From the NCBI RefSeq assembly GCF_003946115.1, contig NZ_RHOH01000001.1:186001-250000 (forward strand): a DNA stretch of 64,000 nucleotides. Reading direction: 5' to 3'. Below are positions 15,960 through 29,522 of this stretch, piece after piece. The stretch comes from Lacticaseibacillus daqingensis (lineage in GTDB: Bacteria > Bacillota > Bacilli > Lactobacillales > Lactobacillaceae). Each line of letters starts with the position of its first letter. The stretch's first letter is position 1. A program made the position numbers and the translations under genes. The notes under the pieces were generated by a model, which was not told the DNA's origin, made no database searches, and saw only the letters and a list, made by a program, of their open reading frames with translations.

Positions 15960-16808
15960 GTGAAGTACGTCAAAAACTTTAATAACAACGCCGCGCTTGT
16001 GGTGGATGGTCACCAGACGGAGTGGATCGTGCTGGGCAACGGGGTCGGCTTCGGCCATCGCCCGGGCGATGAGATCGAACCGGCGCATGTGACGCGCTAC
16101 TTCAAGGCGGATGAGGCCGAACGCGCGCAACTCGATGCGCTGGGCGGCTTCTCCGCTGCCATCACGGATGCGACGCTGAAGGTGGTCGCGGCGGTTGAGG
16201 CGCAGCTGAAGGTGCACTTTACGGATTATCAGTACCTGATCCTGGCCGACCACATTGACTTCGCGGTGCGGCGCGCCCGCGCCGGCATCGCGCTGTCGGA
16301 CCCGGCGAGCAAGTGGGAGCTGCGCAAGCTGTTTCCCGCGGCGTATGCGGCCGCGCAAACGGCGCTGGGGCTACTCACCGGGGAGCTCGGGTGTGACTTT
16401 GCCGATGATGAGGCCACGTTTTTGACCTATCATTTCGTCAATGTGGAAAGCGAGCGCGAGCGGCTGCAGGACACGATCGCCATCGCGCAGCTGATGACCA
16501 GCGTGATCCGGATCGTGCAGCTACAGTATTCGATGACGTTGGATGCGGAGTCGTTCAACTACAGCCGCTTCGTCTCGCACCTGCGCTACTTTTTGATCCG
16601 CAAGCTCAAGGCCGAGGCGGAGCCCAGCCAGCCGCTGGACCCGAGCTTCCTGCAGCTGATGGCGCGGAAGTATCCCCGGGAAGTGGCGGCGGTCGACACG
16701 ATCGTCAAGTATTTGCACAAGGCGCGCGGCTGGGAGGTTTCGGCCAATGACCGCGTGTACCTGACCCTCCATATCTGGCGGGTCACGCACCGCGACCAAG
16801 TTGAATAA
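15960..16808 (+). CDS. licT: BglG/LicT-family transcription antiterminator
   Basis: A 282-residue RNA-binding antiterminator. It has an N-terminal CAT domain (MKYVKNFNNNAALVVDG and VLGNGVGFGHRPGD, about 1-55) and two PRD domains (about 70-165 and 170-280). The regulatory His residues lie in LADHIDF, TYHFVN, FVSHLRY and TLHIW. PTS phosphorylation of the PRDs would couple activity to beta-glucoside transport. The GTG at 15960 was chosen because the family starts MK and GGTGGGGGGC lies upstream. It acts on the RAT sites before itself and before the PTS gene. Confidence 0.92.
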   Translation: MKYVKNFNNNAALVVDGHQTEWIVLGNGVGFGHRPGDEIEPAHVTRYFKADEAERAQLDALGGFSAAITDATLKVVAAVEAQLKVHFTDYQYLILADHIDFAVRRARAGIALSDPASKWELRKLFPAAYAAAQTALGLLTGELGCDFADDEATFLTYHFVNVESERERLQDTIAIAQLMTSVIRIVQLQYSMTLDAESFNYSRFVSHLRYFLIRKLKAEAEPSQPLDPSFLQLMARKYPREVAAVDTIVKYLHKARGWEVSANDRVYLTLHIWRVTHRDQVE

Positions 16809-16810
16809 CC

Positions 16811-16880
16811 GGGTGTGTTACTGGCAACAGGCATTGACCCAAGGCGACGCTGATTTGGCGTGGCTTTGGGTCTTCTTTTT
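16811..16880 (+). promoter_or_regulatory. RAT antiterminator and terminator before the bgl PTS gene
   Basis: GGGTGTGTTACTGGCAACAG plus GCATTGACC (16811-16839) is a second RAT. It overlaps the hairpin GACCCAAGGCGACGC...GCGTGGCTTTGGGTC (16836-16872), which ends in CTTTTT. Readthrough would need the antiterminator protein. Confidence 0.88.
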
Positions 16881-16894
16881 CGCTTAAGGGTTGA

Positions 16895-20357
<3,463 letters not shown>

Positions 20358-20388
20358 TCGGCTGACGGCAGGCGCTACCCAGTCAAAA

Positions 20389-20444
20389 CAAGTGCCGGTG
20401 AGCGTTGAGGTATTTGCCTCAGCACTTACCGGCACTTGTTTGTG
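20389..20444 (+). terminator. Terminator of the bgl operon
   Basis: CAAGTGCCGGT and ACCGGCACTTG form an 11-bp stem with an inner GAGG/CCTC pairing, followed by TTTGTGT. Its symmetry may also serve the convergent fructose-type operon. Confidence 0.8.
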
Positions 20445-20567
20445 TGGGAAACGACAATTGGGTCAAAAGTCATGCCGGGTCTCGACAACGACTCGTGGGG
20501 CCCCCGGAACTGGATGGTTGCCGCCCCTTATTCTTGTGTTTCCGATGTACAGGCGTCCCCCCGCTTG

Positions 20568-21593
20568 CTAGTTCACGTCAAGGCTTCCCGTTGAAACGCG
20601 GTGGCGCCGCCGGACGGTAATGACCAGTGCGGTCAGGATAACCACGAGGACGAATGCACCGACCCCGATGAGCGGATTGTTTGTGTAGGCCGCGGAGAAC
20701 AGCGGGCCAAGCGCAACCGTTGAGTCGATTTTGAACACCGCGTAGATTGCACACAAGGTTCCACAACTCAGCATGTTGATGGGGATCATGGCCTTCGGAT
20801 CCTCCAGCATGAACGGAATGGCGGGTTCGCTCATCATCAGGAAGCCCATCACAAAAGCAGTTTTGCTGGCGATTTGATCGTCTTCATCGAACAGGCGGTG
20901 GCGATCGAGGATCGCCGCCAGCCCGATCGCAAGCGATGGCACGCCGAATGCTGCAGTTGCCATCGTGATCGGCCAGTGAACGCCTTCGTTCAACATCGTC
21001 AAGGCGAACAGTCCGGCCACCTTATTCACGGGCCCGCCGAGGTCAAATCCAATCATTGCGCCCAGTAGAAGCCCCAGTAAAATTGCATTGGTCCCATAGA
21101 GATCCGTCAAAAATTGTTTCAACCACTCATTAACGAATTGAAGCGGTGCCTGCAAAACAAACACGGTCACAAGGCTCAGGACCAGCGTGACAACGGTGGG
21201 CGTGACTACTAACGAAAAGAGTGCCTTTTTAGACCCACTCATTTTGATAGTCGCCAACCACTTCGTCATGTAGCCGACCAATAACCCTAAGATGATGGAG
21301 CCGAAGATGCCCAAGCCTTGCTGGTTCGCGTAAACGGCGAAAATGAAGGCGGGCGCTAGCGCAAGCTTGTTCGCCACCGAATAAGCAATGAACATCGTGC
21401 AGAAAATATCGAAACGTTGTAGGCCAGTGTCCGCAATGAATTTGAAAAGGTCATACAGCGGGAACGCTTTAGGCATGAAGGTGATGATCGCTTTGAACAG
21501 CGCGCCGATAATAATGACGGGTAGCATGTAGTTGACCCCGGCAACGAGGTGACGTTTGACTTCGCCCCAAGAGAAGCCTGTCGATTTAGCCAT
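20568..21593 (-). CDS. PTS fructose-family EIIC
   Basis: A 341-residue membrane protein with about nine helices and the fructose-family EIIC signatures GAMIGFDLGGPVNKVA and MMSEPAIPF. It is the last gene of a four-gene unit (GH1, EIIA, EIIB, EIIC) with small overlaps; it overlaps EIIB by eight bases. Fructose-family EII proteins also carry other sugars, and the linked GH1 enzyme argues for a glycoside rather than free fructose. Confidence 0.9.
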   Translation of the reverse strand: MAKSTGFSWGEVKRHLVAGVNYMLPVIIIGALFKAIITFMPKAFPLYDLFKFIADTGLQRFDIFCTMFIAYSVANKLALAPAFIFAVYANQQGLGIFGSIILGLLVGYMTKWLATIKMSGSKKALFSLVVTPTVVTLVLSLVTVFVLQAPLQFVNEWLKQFLTDLYGTNAILLGLLLGAMIGFDLGGPVNKVAGLFALTMLNEGVHWPITMATAAFGVPSLAIGLAAILDRHRLFDEDDQIASKTAFVMGFLMMSEPAIPFMLEDPKAMIPINMLSCGTLCAIYAVFKIDSTVALGPLFSAAYTNNPLIGVGAFVLVVILTALVITVRRRHRVSTGSLDVN

Positions 21594-21906
21594 TCGCCTG
21601 CGCCCCCATTTCTGTCAATTGCGCGATGACGCCCTTGGCATTCGCTAACACATCGTTGGTGCCGATCGTCAGCGTTGGTTTGCCGGCGAAGCGCTCGATG
21701 CCTTCAATGTTCACATCAATGGCCAAAACAACTGCATCGGCTTCGCTGATCTGCGCGGCCGTCAGCTGGTCCTCGATGCCAGAAGCGGATTGTGTCTCAA
21801 CGTGCATTGTGGCGCCCGCTTTTTTGGCGGCTTTTTTCAAGCCACTAGCCGCCATAAACGTGTGCATTAAACCTGCCGGGCAAGCAGCAACTGCAACAAA
21901 TTTCAT
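21586..21906 (-). CDS. PTS fructose-family EIIB
   Basis: A 106-residue phosphocarrier domain with the active Cys in ACPAGLMHTFMA near residue 9. The ATG at 21906 is preferred because it has a 9-base spacing from GAGGAGG, whereas the in-frame ATG at 21915 directly abuts that site; the start also follows the EIIA stop by one base. It receives phosphate from the separate EIIA and passes it to the sugar bound by EIIC. Confidence 0.9.
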   Translation of the reverse strand: MKFVAVAACPAGLMHTFMAASGLKKAAKKAGATMHVETQSASGIEDQLTAAQISEADAVVLAIDVNIEGIERFAGKPTLTIGTNDVLANAKGVIAQLTEMGAQANG

Positions 21907-21907
21907 C

Positions 21908-23790
<1,883 letters not shown>

Positions 23791-23829
23791 TCAAGTCACA
23801 ATGTTAACCTTCGAACAAAAATGATATGA

Positions 23830-23857
23830 TTGGCACATGAAGTGTAACCGGTATCAT
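23830..23857 (+). promoter_or_regulatory. Promoter with perfect cre site (AraC gene / GH1-PTS operon)
   Basis: TTGGCA (23830-23835) and TATCAT (23852-23857) with a 16-base spacer form the AraC gene promoter. The cre TGTAACCGGTATCA (23843-23856) covers the -10 box and is identical to the one at 15824. It lies in the divergent intergenic space, so CcpA could affect both directions. Confidence 0.82.
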
Positions 23858-23876
23858 TTGATGAGGGGGGAAGACC

Positions 23877-24593
23877 GTGGCCAACATGACTTTAGACGAG
23901 ACCGCGCGTGAGCAATTCGCCAGTGGGTATCGCCACCACTCGTACGGCATCGAAAAGGCCACGATGCGTGCATTTTTGGAAGGTAAAACGTCTGGCCTGT
24001 TCAAAGATCTTAACCTAGATACCTACATCGATATGTTGGCACCACAGCCGCTTCGTTCGATGAAAAATGGCCTGATCAGTTTTCTGACCATTTACTGCCG
24101 GCTGGCGATCGACCTTGGGCTCAATGCCGAGAAAAGTTTTGCGGTATCCGATCAGTTCATGAACAAGATTGAACTAACTGCCGATCGCCAGCAGATGGAT
24201 GCCTTATTGCACGAAATCATGACGACCTACAAGCAGCTTGTCTTACGCGAAGAATATCGGGATTATTCATTGCATGTCGTGCGTGCGATTCGCTTCATTG
24301 CCGCTAAATTGTATGGCCCATTGACCGTTCAGGACGTGGCTGAAGAAGTGGGCATCAACGCGCATTACCTCGCCCGACTGTTTGCAGTCGAGCTTGGCTG
24401 TTCTCCCGCACAGTACATTCGCAACAAAAAAATGGCGGAGGCCAAGGAACTCCTCCGTCAAAGCACCTATTCGGTTGGTGAGATTGCCAGTATCTTGGGC
24501 TACTGTAACGCTGCGTACTTCATCAAAGTCTTCAGGCAGACAGCGGGGCAAACGCCGCACCGGTTTAAACAGATGGCGCATCAAGAAAGCTGA
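23877..24593 (+). CDS. AraC-family transcription regulator
   Basis: A 238-residue regulator with a C-terminal double helix-turn-helix of the AraC type (about residues 130-235). VQDVAEEVGINAHYLARLF is the first motif and VGEIASILGYCNAAYFIKVFRQTAGQTPHRFK the second. The N-terminal half has no recognised sugar-binding domain. The GTG at 23877 has the best spacing to GAGGGGGGAAGACC. It is divergent from the GH1-fructose-type PTS operon and is the likely activator of it. Confidence 0.88.
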   Translation: MANMTLDETAREQFASGYRHHSYGIEKATMRAFLEGKTSGLFKDLNLDTYIDMLAPQPLRSMKNGLISFLTIYCRLAIDLGLNAEKSFAVSDQFMNKIELTADRQQMDALLHEIMTTYKQLVLREEYRDYSLHVVRAIRFIAAKLYGPLTVQDVAEEVGINAHYLARLFAVELGCSPAQYIRNKKMAEAKELLRQSTYSVGEIASILGYCNAAYFIKVFRQTAGQTPHRFKQMAHQES

Positions 24594-24623
24594 GTGTTAT
24601 CGCATCAGGCCGTTGGGAGAACT

Positions 24624-24659
24624 TAAAACGGGCGCCTCGAGATCGATCTTGAGGCGCCC
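24624..24659 (-). terminator. Terminator of the XRE gene
   Basis: GGGCGCCTC and GAGGCGCCC form a perfect stem. On the minus strand it is followed by GTTTTAAG, so it suits the gene at 24766 better than the convergent AraC gene. Confidence 0.7.
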
Positions 24660-24765
24660 ACCTAATACGCATTGTTTTGCTTGGTAAATTGCAACACAAC
24701 TAGCCTTGGCGTGCTGAATAACATTGGTGCACCTGAATCAATGTCGACTGGTATCACGACATCGA

Positions 24766-25371
24766 TTAGCGATCACTCCGATTTTTCGACGTGCGCCAAA
24801 GCAGGATCACTGCGCCGCAGATCAGTAAGCCCAACAGCCACGGATTCAGCGTGTGCCGCGGGTCCAGCGCTGCGACCACCGCCACCGCGATCAGCACCAA
24901 GCCAATGCGCACTTGGCGTTTCTGATTATTACGGCGTAGCGGCTTGACCAGCGCCTGAAACTGCGGGGCGTTGAGCCCAATGACGATCAGGTTGATCCAT
25001 AGGAGTGCGATCAACCCATACTGCGTGGTCGTGCCCATGGTCATGCCGGCTACCCCCAGCGCTTGACCGGCGAATAAGGCGATGATGCCGGCGTCGACCG
25101 CCAGCGCGGTGTATTGCGTCCATGCGGCACGCCTGCGGGCCTGTTCCTTCTGCTTCAAATCATCCATCATCCGATAGTCCTCCTTAATGAGTGTATCTAA
25201 GGAAAGCTGATAGAGATTGCTAAGCGCGAGCAGACTTGAAATGTCAGGGTAGCTTCTGCTGTTTTCCCAATTAGAGATCGTCGTCCGCGTGACATGGACC
25301 GCCAAAGCCACCTGCGCTTGCGTCATTTTCGACATTGCGCGGGCTTTTTTCAACCGCTCACCAATTTCCAT
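24766..25371 (-). CDS. XRE-type regulator with membrane tail
   Basis: A 201-residue protein with an N-terminal Cro/CI helix-turn-helix (about 3-58; TQAQVALAVHVTRTTISNWENSRSYPD) and four membrane segments in the C-terminal half. Such membrane-tethered XRE regulators are common in lactobacilli and may sense envelope state; targets are unknown. The ATG follows GGAGGAAAGATGA. It appears to be a single-gene unit. Confidence 0.85.
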   Translation of the reverse strand: MEIGERLKKARAMSKMTQAQVALAVHVTRTTISNWENSRSYPDISSLLALSNLYQLSLDTLIKEDYRMMDDLKQKEQARRRAAWTQYTALAVDAGIIALFAGQALGVAGMTMGTTTQYGLIALLWINLIVIGLNAPQFQALVKPLRRNNQKRQVRIGLVLIAVAVVAALDPRHTLNPWLLGLLICGAVILLWRTSKNRSDR

Positions 25372-25537
25372 TCATCTTTCCTCCGATACCCTCACTATGG
25401 CCCCACCCCTTTGATCATACTAGTCAAGTGCGGGCACATCTAGGGATTTAGGGGTCAAGATGCTTGACCTGCTAAAAAGGGGCGAGGTTGGCGCGTGTCA
25501 GAGACAGATGGGCAGGCAGAATCTAGTGGGGGTTGGT

Positions 25538-25553
25538 TATTTCCCGGGCAATA
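25538..25553. repeat. Intergenic palindrome TATTTCCCGGGCAATA, copy 3
   Basis: One mismatch from the perfect palindrome at 10632. It overlaps a second palindrome, GGGCAATATTGCCC (25546-25559), directly after the stop of the binding-protein gene. Confidence 0.6.
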
Positions 25554-25559
25554 TTGCCC

Positions 25560-26306
25560 TCATTCCCCCATAATGATGTCTTGCGCCTGAATGTCTTGCC
25601 CGAAGTACGGCGCCAGGGTCTGCTGGTAGTCTTGCTTGAAGAAGCCGTCACCGTTGAGCGTCTTGATGCCAACGGTGTAGGTCGGATTGTTCTTGACCCA
25701 GGCGTAAAGGTAGGAGTTGTCGTCGGCCAAGGCTGCGGCGCGGTCACTCTTCAGCGCGCTGAACTGCTGCGTCTTGGAATCGTACTTTTGCAGCGTGACG
25801 CCCTTTTGCTTCTCGGTGAAATATTGCTCAGCCGTGGTTCCCTTGGTGACGATAACGGCCTTGCCTTGGAGTTGGCTGACCTTGGTGATCGGCGCGGTTT
25901 TCTTGGAAACCACGCCAACGGAGACCTTCATGTACGGCTCGGCGAAGTCCACGACCTGCTTGCGCTCCGGCGTGACGGTAAAGTTAGCGAGGACGAGGTC
26001 GACTTTGCCAGCCTTGAGCGCATCGACGCGCCCATCGGCATTGACCTGCACGAACTGCGCCTTGACACCGAGGTCCTTGGCGATGCGCCGGGCCAGGGTG
26101 AGATCATAGCCGACGCGCTTGCCACTTTGATCGATCCAACCGTACGGGCGCAGGTCGCCGAACACCGCGATCTTGATGACACCGGCCTTCTTGATCTGGG
26201 CAACAGTATCGGTGCTGGTGCTGGCGGACTTGCCGCAGCCGGCGGCCACCAACAGCAGGGCGGCGAGAACGGCGAGGAAGCTGAGGCGCTGCATCATTTT
26301 TTTCAT
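25560..26306 (-). CDS. Cysteine/polar amino acid ABC transporter binding lipoprotein
   Basis: A 248-residue family 3 solute-binding protein. The signal peptide ends in the lipobox VAAGC (about residues 20-24), so it is tethered to the membrane. The core features VFGDLRPYGWID, GYDLTLARRIAKDLG, VDLVLANFTVTPERK and VDFAEPYMKVSVGVVS closely recall the CjaA branch, which binds cysteine. It is the last gene of a four-gene importer operon. The ligand is inferred from family resemblance and from the Cys-containing leader ORFs upstream. Confidence 0.85.
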   Translation of the reverse strand: MKKMMQRLSFLAVLAALLLVAAGCGKSASTSTDTVAQIKKAGVIKIAVFGDLRPYGWIDQSGKRVGYDLTLARRIAKDLGVKAQFVQVNADGRVDALKAGKVDLVLANFTVTPERKQVVDFAEPYMKVSVGVVSKKTAPITKVSQLQGKAVIVTKGTTAEQYFTEKQKGVTLQKYDSKTQQFSALKSDRAAALADDNSYLYAWVKNNPTYTVGIKTLNGDGFFKQDYQQTLAPYFGQDIQAQDIIMGE

Positions 26307-26317
26307 TTATTTTCTCC

Positions 26318-27058
26318 TTAGCGGTCAGTCATGCTGGCCAAAAAATTGCGGGCGGATTCAGTCGGTGGCGCGGTGAAAAAGGCTTCTGCGGGCATGTCGG
26401 CGGTAATGCGCCCGTCGTCCAAAAAGAGGATGCGGTCGGCCACCTTGCGCGCAAAGCCCATTTCGTGGGTGACCACGATCATCGTCATGTCGGCCCGGGC
26501 GAGGTCGGTCATCAGCGCCAAAACGCCGTGCACCATCTCGGGATCAAGGCTGGCAGTGACCTCATCGAACAGCATCAGCGCCGGCTTCATGAGCAGCGCC
26601 CGCGCGATGGCGATGCGCTGTTTTTGCCCGCCGGACAAGGCGCTGGGGTAGCGGTCGGCGAACTCGGCGAGACCGAAGCGCGTCAAAAGGGTGCGCGCCG
26701 CGGTTTCGGCCTGGGCCTTGGGCTGATGCGCCACCTGCACCGGTGCCAGCATCAGGTTCGCGAGCACTGTCAGGTTGGGAAACAGGTCATAGCTCTGGAA
26801 TACCATGCCGATGCGGCGACGCAGGGCTAACCACGTAGCTGGGGTCGGGTCAATGGCTTGGCCGGCGAACGTCAGCGTCCCGCCCTGAAAGGGCTCCAGG
26901 CCGTTCAGGGTGCGGATCAGCGTGCTTTTCCCCGAGCCGGAGCGGCCCAGCAGCGCAACCACCTCACCCTTGTTCACGGTGAAATTGATGTCTTCAAGCA
27001 CCGGGGTTTGGCCGTAAGCCTTCGCCAAGTGATTCACAATCAGTAATGGTTCAGTCAT
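26318..27058 (-). CDS. Amino acid ABC transporter ATPase
   Basis: A 246-residue ATPase with Walker A GRSGSGKST, signature [15 protein letters not shown], Walker B ALMLFDEVTASLDPE and H-loop VTHEMGFA. These are typical of polar amino acid importers. The ATG at 27058 is followed by MTEPLLIVNHLAKAYGQ; a longer upstream frame is an artefact of the overlapping permease gene. It overlaps the permease by eight bases. Confidence 0.92.
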   Translation of the reverse strand: MTEPLLIVNHLAKAYGQTPVLEDINFTVNKGEVVALLGRSGSGKSTLIRTLNGLEPFQGGTLTFAGQAIDPTPATWLALRRRIGMVFQSYDLFPNLTVLANLMLAPVQVAHQPKAQAETAARTLLTRFGLAEFADRYPSALSGGQKQRIAIARALLMKPALMLFDEVTASLDPEMVHGVLALMTDLARADMTMIVVTHEMGFARKVADRILFLDDGRITADMPAEAFFTAPPTESARNFLASMTDR

Positions 27059-27740
27059 TCGTGACCGCCTTTCGTTGTCGTGCGATGTGCTTGGCCCACC
27101 ATGACAGCGGGGCGCACAGGAGGTAGTAGCCGATAAACAGGGCACCGTACAGCCAAAAGGCAAACGTCGGGTGTAGGTGCGAATTGGCCTCGACCAGTGT
27201 CTGGCCGACGTTGACCAGGTCCATAACGCTGATCATCAGCAACAGGCTCGTGGTTTTGATCACGCGGGTCGCCAGGTTGATGGTGCCCGGTAGCGCCAGC
27301 GGCACGGCCTGCGGGAACAAGATGAAGCGTAGCTGCTGGGCGCGGGTCAGGCCCAGCGCGGCACCGGCCTCAACTTGGTGGCGCGGCACGGCCACCAGCG
27401 CCCCGCGAACGATGTCAGACATTTCCGCGGCCGTCCACAGCGTGAACGTGACCACCGCCACCGCCTCACCACTCAGGTTCAAGCCGCCGAGCTGCGGCAG
27501 CAGGTAGTAGGCGACGAACAGCAGCACCACCGTGGGCACGATGCGAAAAATCTCCAAGTAGCCGCGCAGCACCACTTGTAAGCCGCGGTTCGGTAGCGTG
27601 CGCAGCGCCCCGAGCAGGGCGCCGAGGCTCAGCCCCAGCGCCAGCACCACCGCCGCCACGCGCAGCGTCACGCCAAAACCCGCCAGCAGGCGCGGCAGAT
27701 TTTGCCCCTGAAAGAGTAACTCAAGCCCCGATTGTGACAT
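27051..27740 (-). CDS. Amino acid ABC transporter permease 2
   Basis: A 229-residue His/Glu/Gln-type permease with about five helices and the ATPase-contact EAA loop (VEAGAALGLTRAQQLRFILFPQAVPLALPG). The ATG follows GGAGAGGAAGGTGCGCC and overlaps permease 1 by 20 bases. The two permeases form the membrane channel of the importer. Confidence 0.9.
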   Translation of the reverse strand: MSQSGLELLFQGQNLPRLLAGFGVTLRVAAVVLALGLSLGALLGALRTLPNRGLQVVLRGYLEIFRIVPTVVLLFVAYYLLPQLGGLNLSGEAVAVVTFTLWTAAEMSDIVRGALVAVPRHQVEAGAALGLTRAQQLRFILFPQAVPLALPGTINLATRVIKTTSLLLMISVMDLVNVGQTLVEANSHLHPTFAFWLYGALFIGYYLLCAPLSWWAKHIARQRKAVTND

Positions 27741-28380
27741 GGCGCACCTTCCTCTCCAATTGTGTCAGGCCCCACGAAAGCGGCACGAGGATGATGGCGT
27801 AAGCGACCACCAGCATCAGGAGCGACTCGTTGCTGCGGTAGTACAGGCCGATCAGGTCCAGCGCGGTGTTCGTCAGCTCGGGGATCGCGATGACGGTGAA
27901 AATCGACGTCTCCTTGACCAGAAAAATCACGTTGGCCGCTAGCCCCGGGACCGCGGCGGTCAGACCTTGCGGTAGCACGATGAAGCGCGCCAACTGCCGT
28001 GGACTCAGCCCCAGCGCGGCGCCGGATTCCAGCTGACTTTTGGGAATGGCGTTATACCCACCGGTGAACGCCTCAGCCATGTAGCTACCGCCGAGAAAAA
28101 TGAGTCCGAGCACGCCGCTGACCGGCGCGCTGAGTTTCAGCCCCAACCCCGGCAGGCCGTAGTAGATAAAGAATAACTGCACGAGCAGGGGCGTGTTGCG
28201 CGCCACGTCGACATAAACGCTGGCGACTTGATGCAGTCCGGGTACCCGGAAGTACTGCACAAGGCTGACCCCTGCGCCGATGCCGAGCGCACCGGCGATG
28301 CCGAGCGCCGCAAGCTCAAGTGTGAGCCAGAACGCGGCGCCAAACGCCGGCAGGCTGGCTTGAATAACAGACCAAGACAT
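27721..28380 (-). CDS. Amino acid ABC transporter permease 1
   Basis: A 219-residue permease of the same family, with the EAA loop LESGAALGLSPRQLARFIVLPQGLTAAVPG. It is the first large gene of the importer operon. The ATG follows AAAGGAAATCGT and lies 11 bases after the stop of a 29-residue leader ORF. Confidence 0.9.
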   Translation of the reverse strand: MSWSVIQASLPAFGAAFWLTLELAALGIAGALGIGAGVSLVQYFRVPGLHQVASVYVDVARNTPLLVQLFFIYYGLPGLGLKLSAPVSGVLGLIFLGGSYMAEAFTGGYNAIPKSQLESGAALGLSPRQLARFIVLPQGLTAAVPGLAANVIFLVKETSIFTVIAIPELTNTALDLIGLYYRSNESLLMLVVAYAIILVPLSWGLTQLERKVRHVTIGA

Positions 28381-28391
28381 ACGATTTCCTT

Positions 28392-28481
28392 TCAGAGCGG
28401 CGAAGCGTCGGATGATTCACCGCGACCTTTTGCGTTGAGTGGCACTGAGGTGAGTTGATTCAGTTGACAGGGACGACACAT
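28392..28481 (-). CDS. 29-residue leader peptide MCRPC... before the ABC operon
   Basis: The ORF starts with ATG at 28481 behind a very strong AAGGAGGTGGTCGC and encodes MCRPCQLNQ followed by 20 further residues. Cys occupies positions 2 and 5. It stops 11 bases before permease 1, too close for an independent gene and well placed for coupling. With a cysteine-type importer downstream, it may be a cysteine-responsive leader peptide. This is inference; no homologue search was done. Confidence 0.6.
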   Translation of the reverse strand: MCRPCQLNQLTSVPLNAKGRGESSDASPL

Positions 28482-28500
28482 GCGACCACCTCCTTAGGTG

Positions 28501-28815
28501 TCGAGTCGGGTGAAGAGTTTGGTTTCTGGGTGTGAGTATCGTCGAGCTACGTGGCGCATGAGGGTGCGGTCTAAGCTATCCTGCCACTCGCGCCTAAGTG
28601 CGGGCGCAAGCTTTTTCCGGGGTCTTCTAACTGTGTTATCTTGGCCACAGACTTTCTGCCTCGCCTACTTCTTTCCGGTCTTCGTCGAGCGTCGCAAAGC
28701 AACGCGGAGGCGTCTAGCTGCACCCGAGCACTCGGGGCCAAGTGCGCCCCAAGCGCTCAGGCGCAGTTACCCGTTCCGCTAAGTGCGCTTTGCTCTGCTC
28801 TGGTTTTTGCGCCAG
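28501..28815. other. GC-rich leader segment without a gene
   Basis: Between the two leader ORFs there is no credible ORF on either strand. Short motifs recur (AAGTGCG at 28596, 28740 and 28780), giving potential hairpins on the minus strand. No clear promoter is visible here, which favours transcription of the importer operon from the promoter at 29060. Confidence 0.5.
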
Positions 28816-28817
28816 AA

Positions 28818-28861
28818 CACAAAAAGGCGGTGTATCCAGGATTGCTCCTAGACACACCGCC
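28818..28861 (-). terminator. Strong hairpin terminator or attenuator after the 33-residue ORF
   Basis: On the minus strand GGCGGTGTGTCTAGGA and TCCTGGATACACCGCC form a nearly perfect 16-bp stem followed by TTTTTGTG. It ends the transcript of the small ORF at 28899 unless it is antiterminated. Confidence 0.88.
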
Positions 28862-28898
28862 CATTTAGTCGGGGTTCACGGGTGACGCAGATCGGTCG

Positions 28899-29000
28899 TC
28901 AGCAAGGTGAACCCACGTGTTGGGCATGTGTAAAAGAGCCGCTATGCGATGCATACCAGTTACACAGTGCCATACACGAGTTCATCTTGGTCTGGGCCAT
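28899..29000 (-). CDS. 33-residue Cys-containing small ORF
   Basis: ATG at 29000 behind AAAGGAGGACGCAATTC, with a consensus promoter 32 bases upstream. The peptide begins MAQTKMNSCMALCNWY and ends HVGSPC, with Cys at positions 9, 13 and 33, the last being the final codon. An inverted repeat GGGTTCAC/GTGAACCC (28872-28879 and 28907-28914) overlaps its last codons, and a terminator follows 38 bases after the stop. This has the layout of an attenuator leader peptide. It could instead be a free-standing small secreted or regulatory peptide. Confidence 0.6.
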   Translation of the reverse strand: MAQTKMNSCMALCNWYASHSGSFTHAQHVGSPC

Positions 29001-29031
29001 GAATTGCGTCCTCCTTTGTGAAATTAGAGTC

Positions 29032-29060
29032 ATAGTACACCCGCCACGAACAGGTGTCAA
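29032..29060 (-). promoter_or_regulatory. Consensus promoter for the small-ORF/importer leader
   Basis: On the minus strand TTGACA (29060-29055), a 17-base spacer and TACTAT (29037-29032). This is one of the best promoters in the window. Confidence 0.88.
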
Positions 29061-29134
29061 CGGGTCAATTTTAATTAATTGCGCACATGTTGTGCAAGAA
29101 TAGAATGATGTGATTCGAGATAAATATAATTATT

Positions 29135-29164
29135 TTAGACGGAAAAGCAGTTATTTAGTATAAT
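29135..29164 (+). promoter_or_regulatory. Promoter of peptide cassette B
   Basis: TTAGAC (29135-29140) and TATAAT (29159-29164) with an 18-base spacer. The conserved untranslated region ACGAAACACACAACTGAATC follows. Confidence 0.65.
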
Positions 29165-29263
29165 GACGAAACACACAACTGAATCGACGCGGTGGCCCGA
29201 ACCGAAGGGAGTGATGCGAAATGGAGTGATCCAGCTCACAACACAAACGAAAGGAGGGGCAAC

Positions 29264-29491
29264 TTGTTGCTTACCGAAATGACGCAGTTTCTTCAGTCAT
29301 TGACGGGAGTCGTCTTATGCCTGCATGGGTTAGCCTTTATGATCGTTATAACCGGTCCTTGGCTTATCCTGGCAGTGGAAACACTGTTTGGGCTATGGCG
29401 ATACAGTGTAGATACACTGAAAAAGAGCAAACTAATAGCCGCGCTTGTCCATCTTGGCAGATTCTTGCGCGACTACATTAGTTTGCGGTAA
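29264..29491 (+). CDS. 75-residue hydrophobic peptide, cassette B
   Basis: The start is TTG at 29264 behind AAAGGAGGGGCAAC, exactly as in cassette A at 13101, and the product is again 75 residues. Two hydrophobic stretches (about residues 8-45) precede the conserved tail LKKSKLIAALVHLGRFLRDY. The DNA of the untranslated region, tail and terminator is nearly identical between the cassettes, while the central part differs strongly. That pattern suggests selection for a variable membrane or recognition part. Function is unknown. Confidence 0.65.
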   Translation: MLLTEMTQFLQSLTGVVLCLHGLAFMIVITGPWLILAVETLFGLWRYSVDTLKKSKLIAALVHLGRFLRDYISLR

Positions 29492-29522
29492 GTAAGGCCA
29501 CCGACCGATTCAGTCGTGTGGG

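Noticed and set aside
16058-16071. ATCGCCCGGGCGAT palindrome as a fourth copy of the intergenic motif
   Set aside because: It is inside the conserved CAT-domain coding sequence (GHRPGD) and differs in the arms; probably coincidental.
29215-29283. Small upstream ORF (MRNGVIQLT...) overlapping the ribosome binding site of the peptide cassettes
   Set aside because: The same ATG exists in both cassettes, but the frames differ after a one-base length change and end at different places, so the coding is not conserved.
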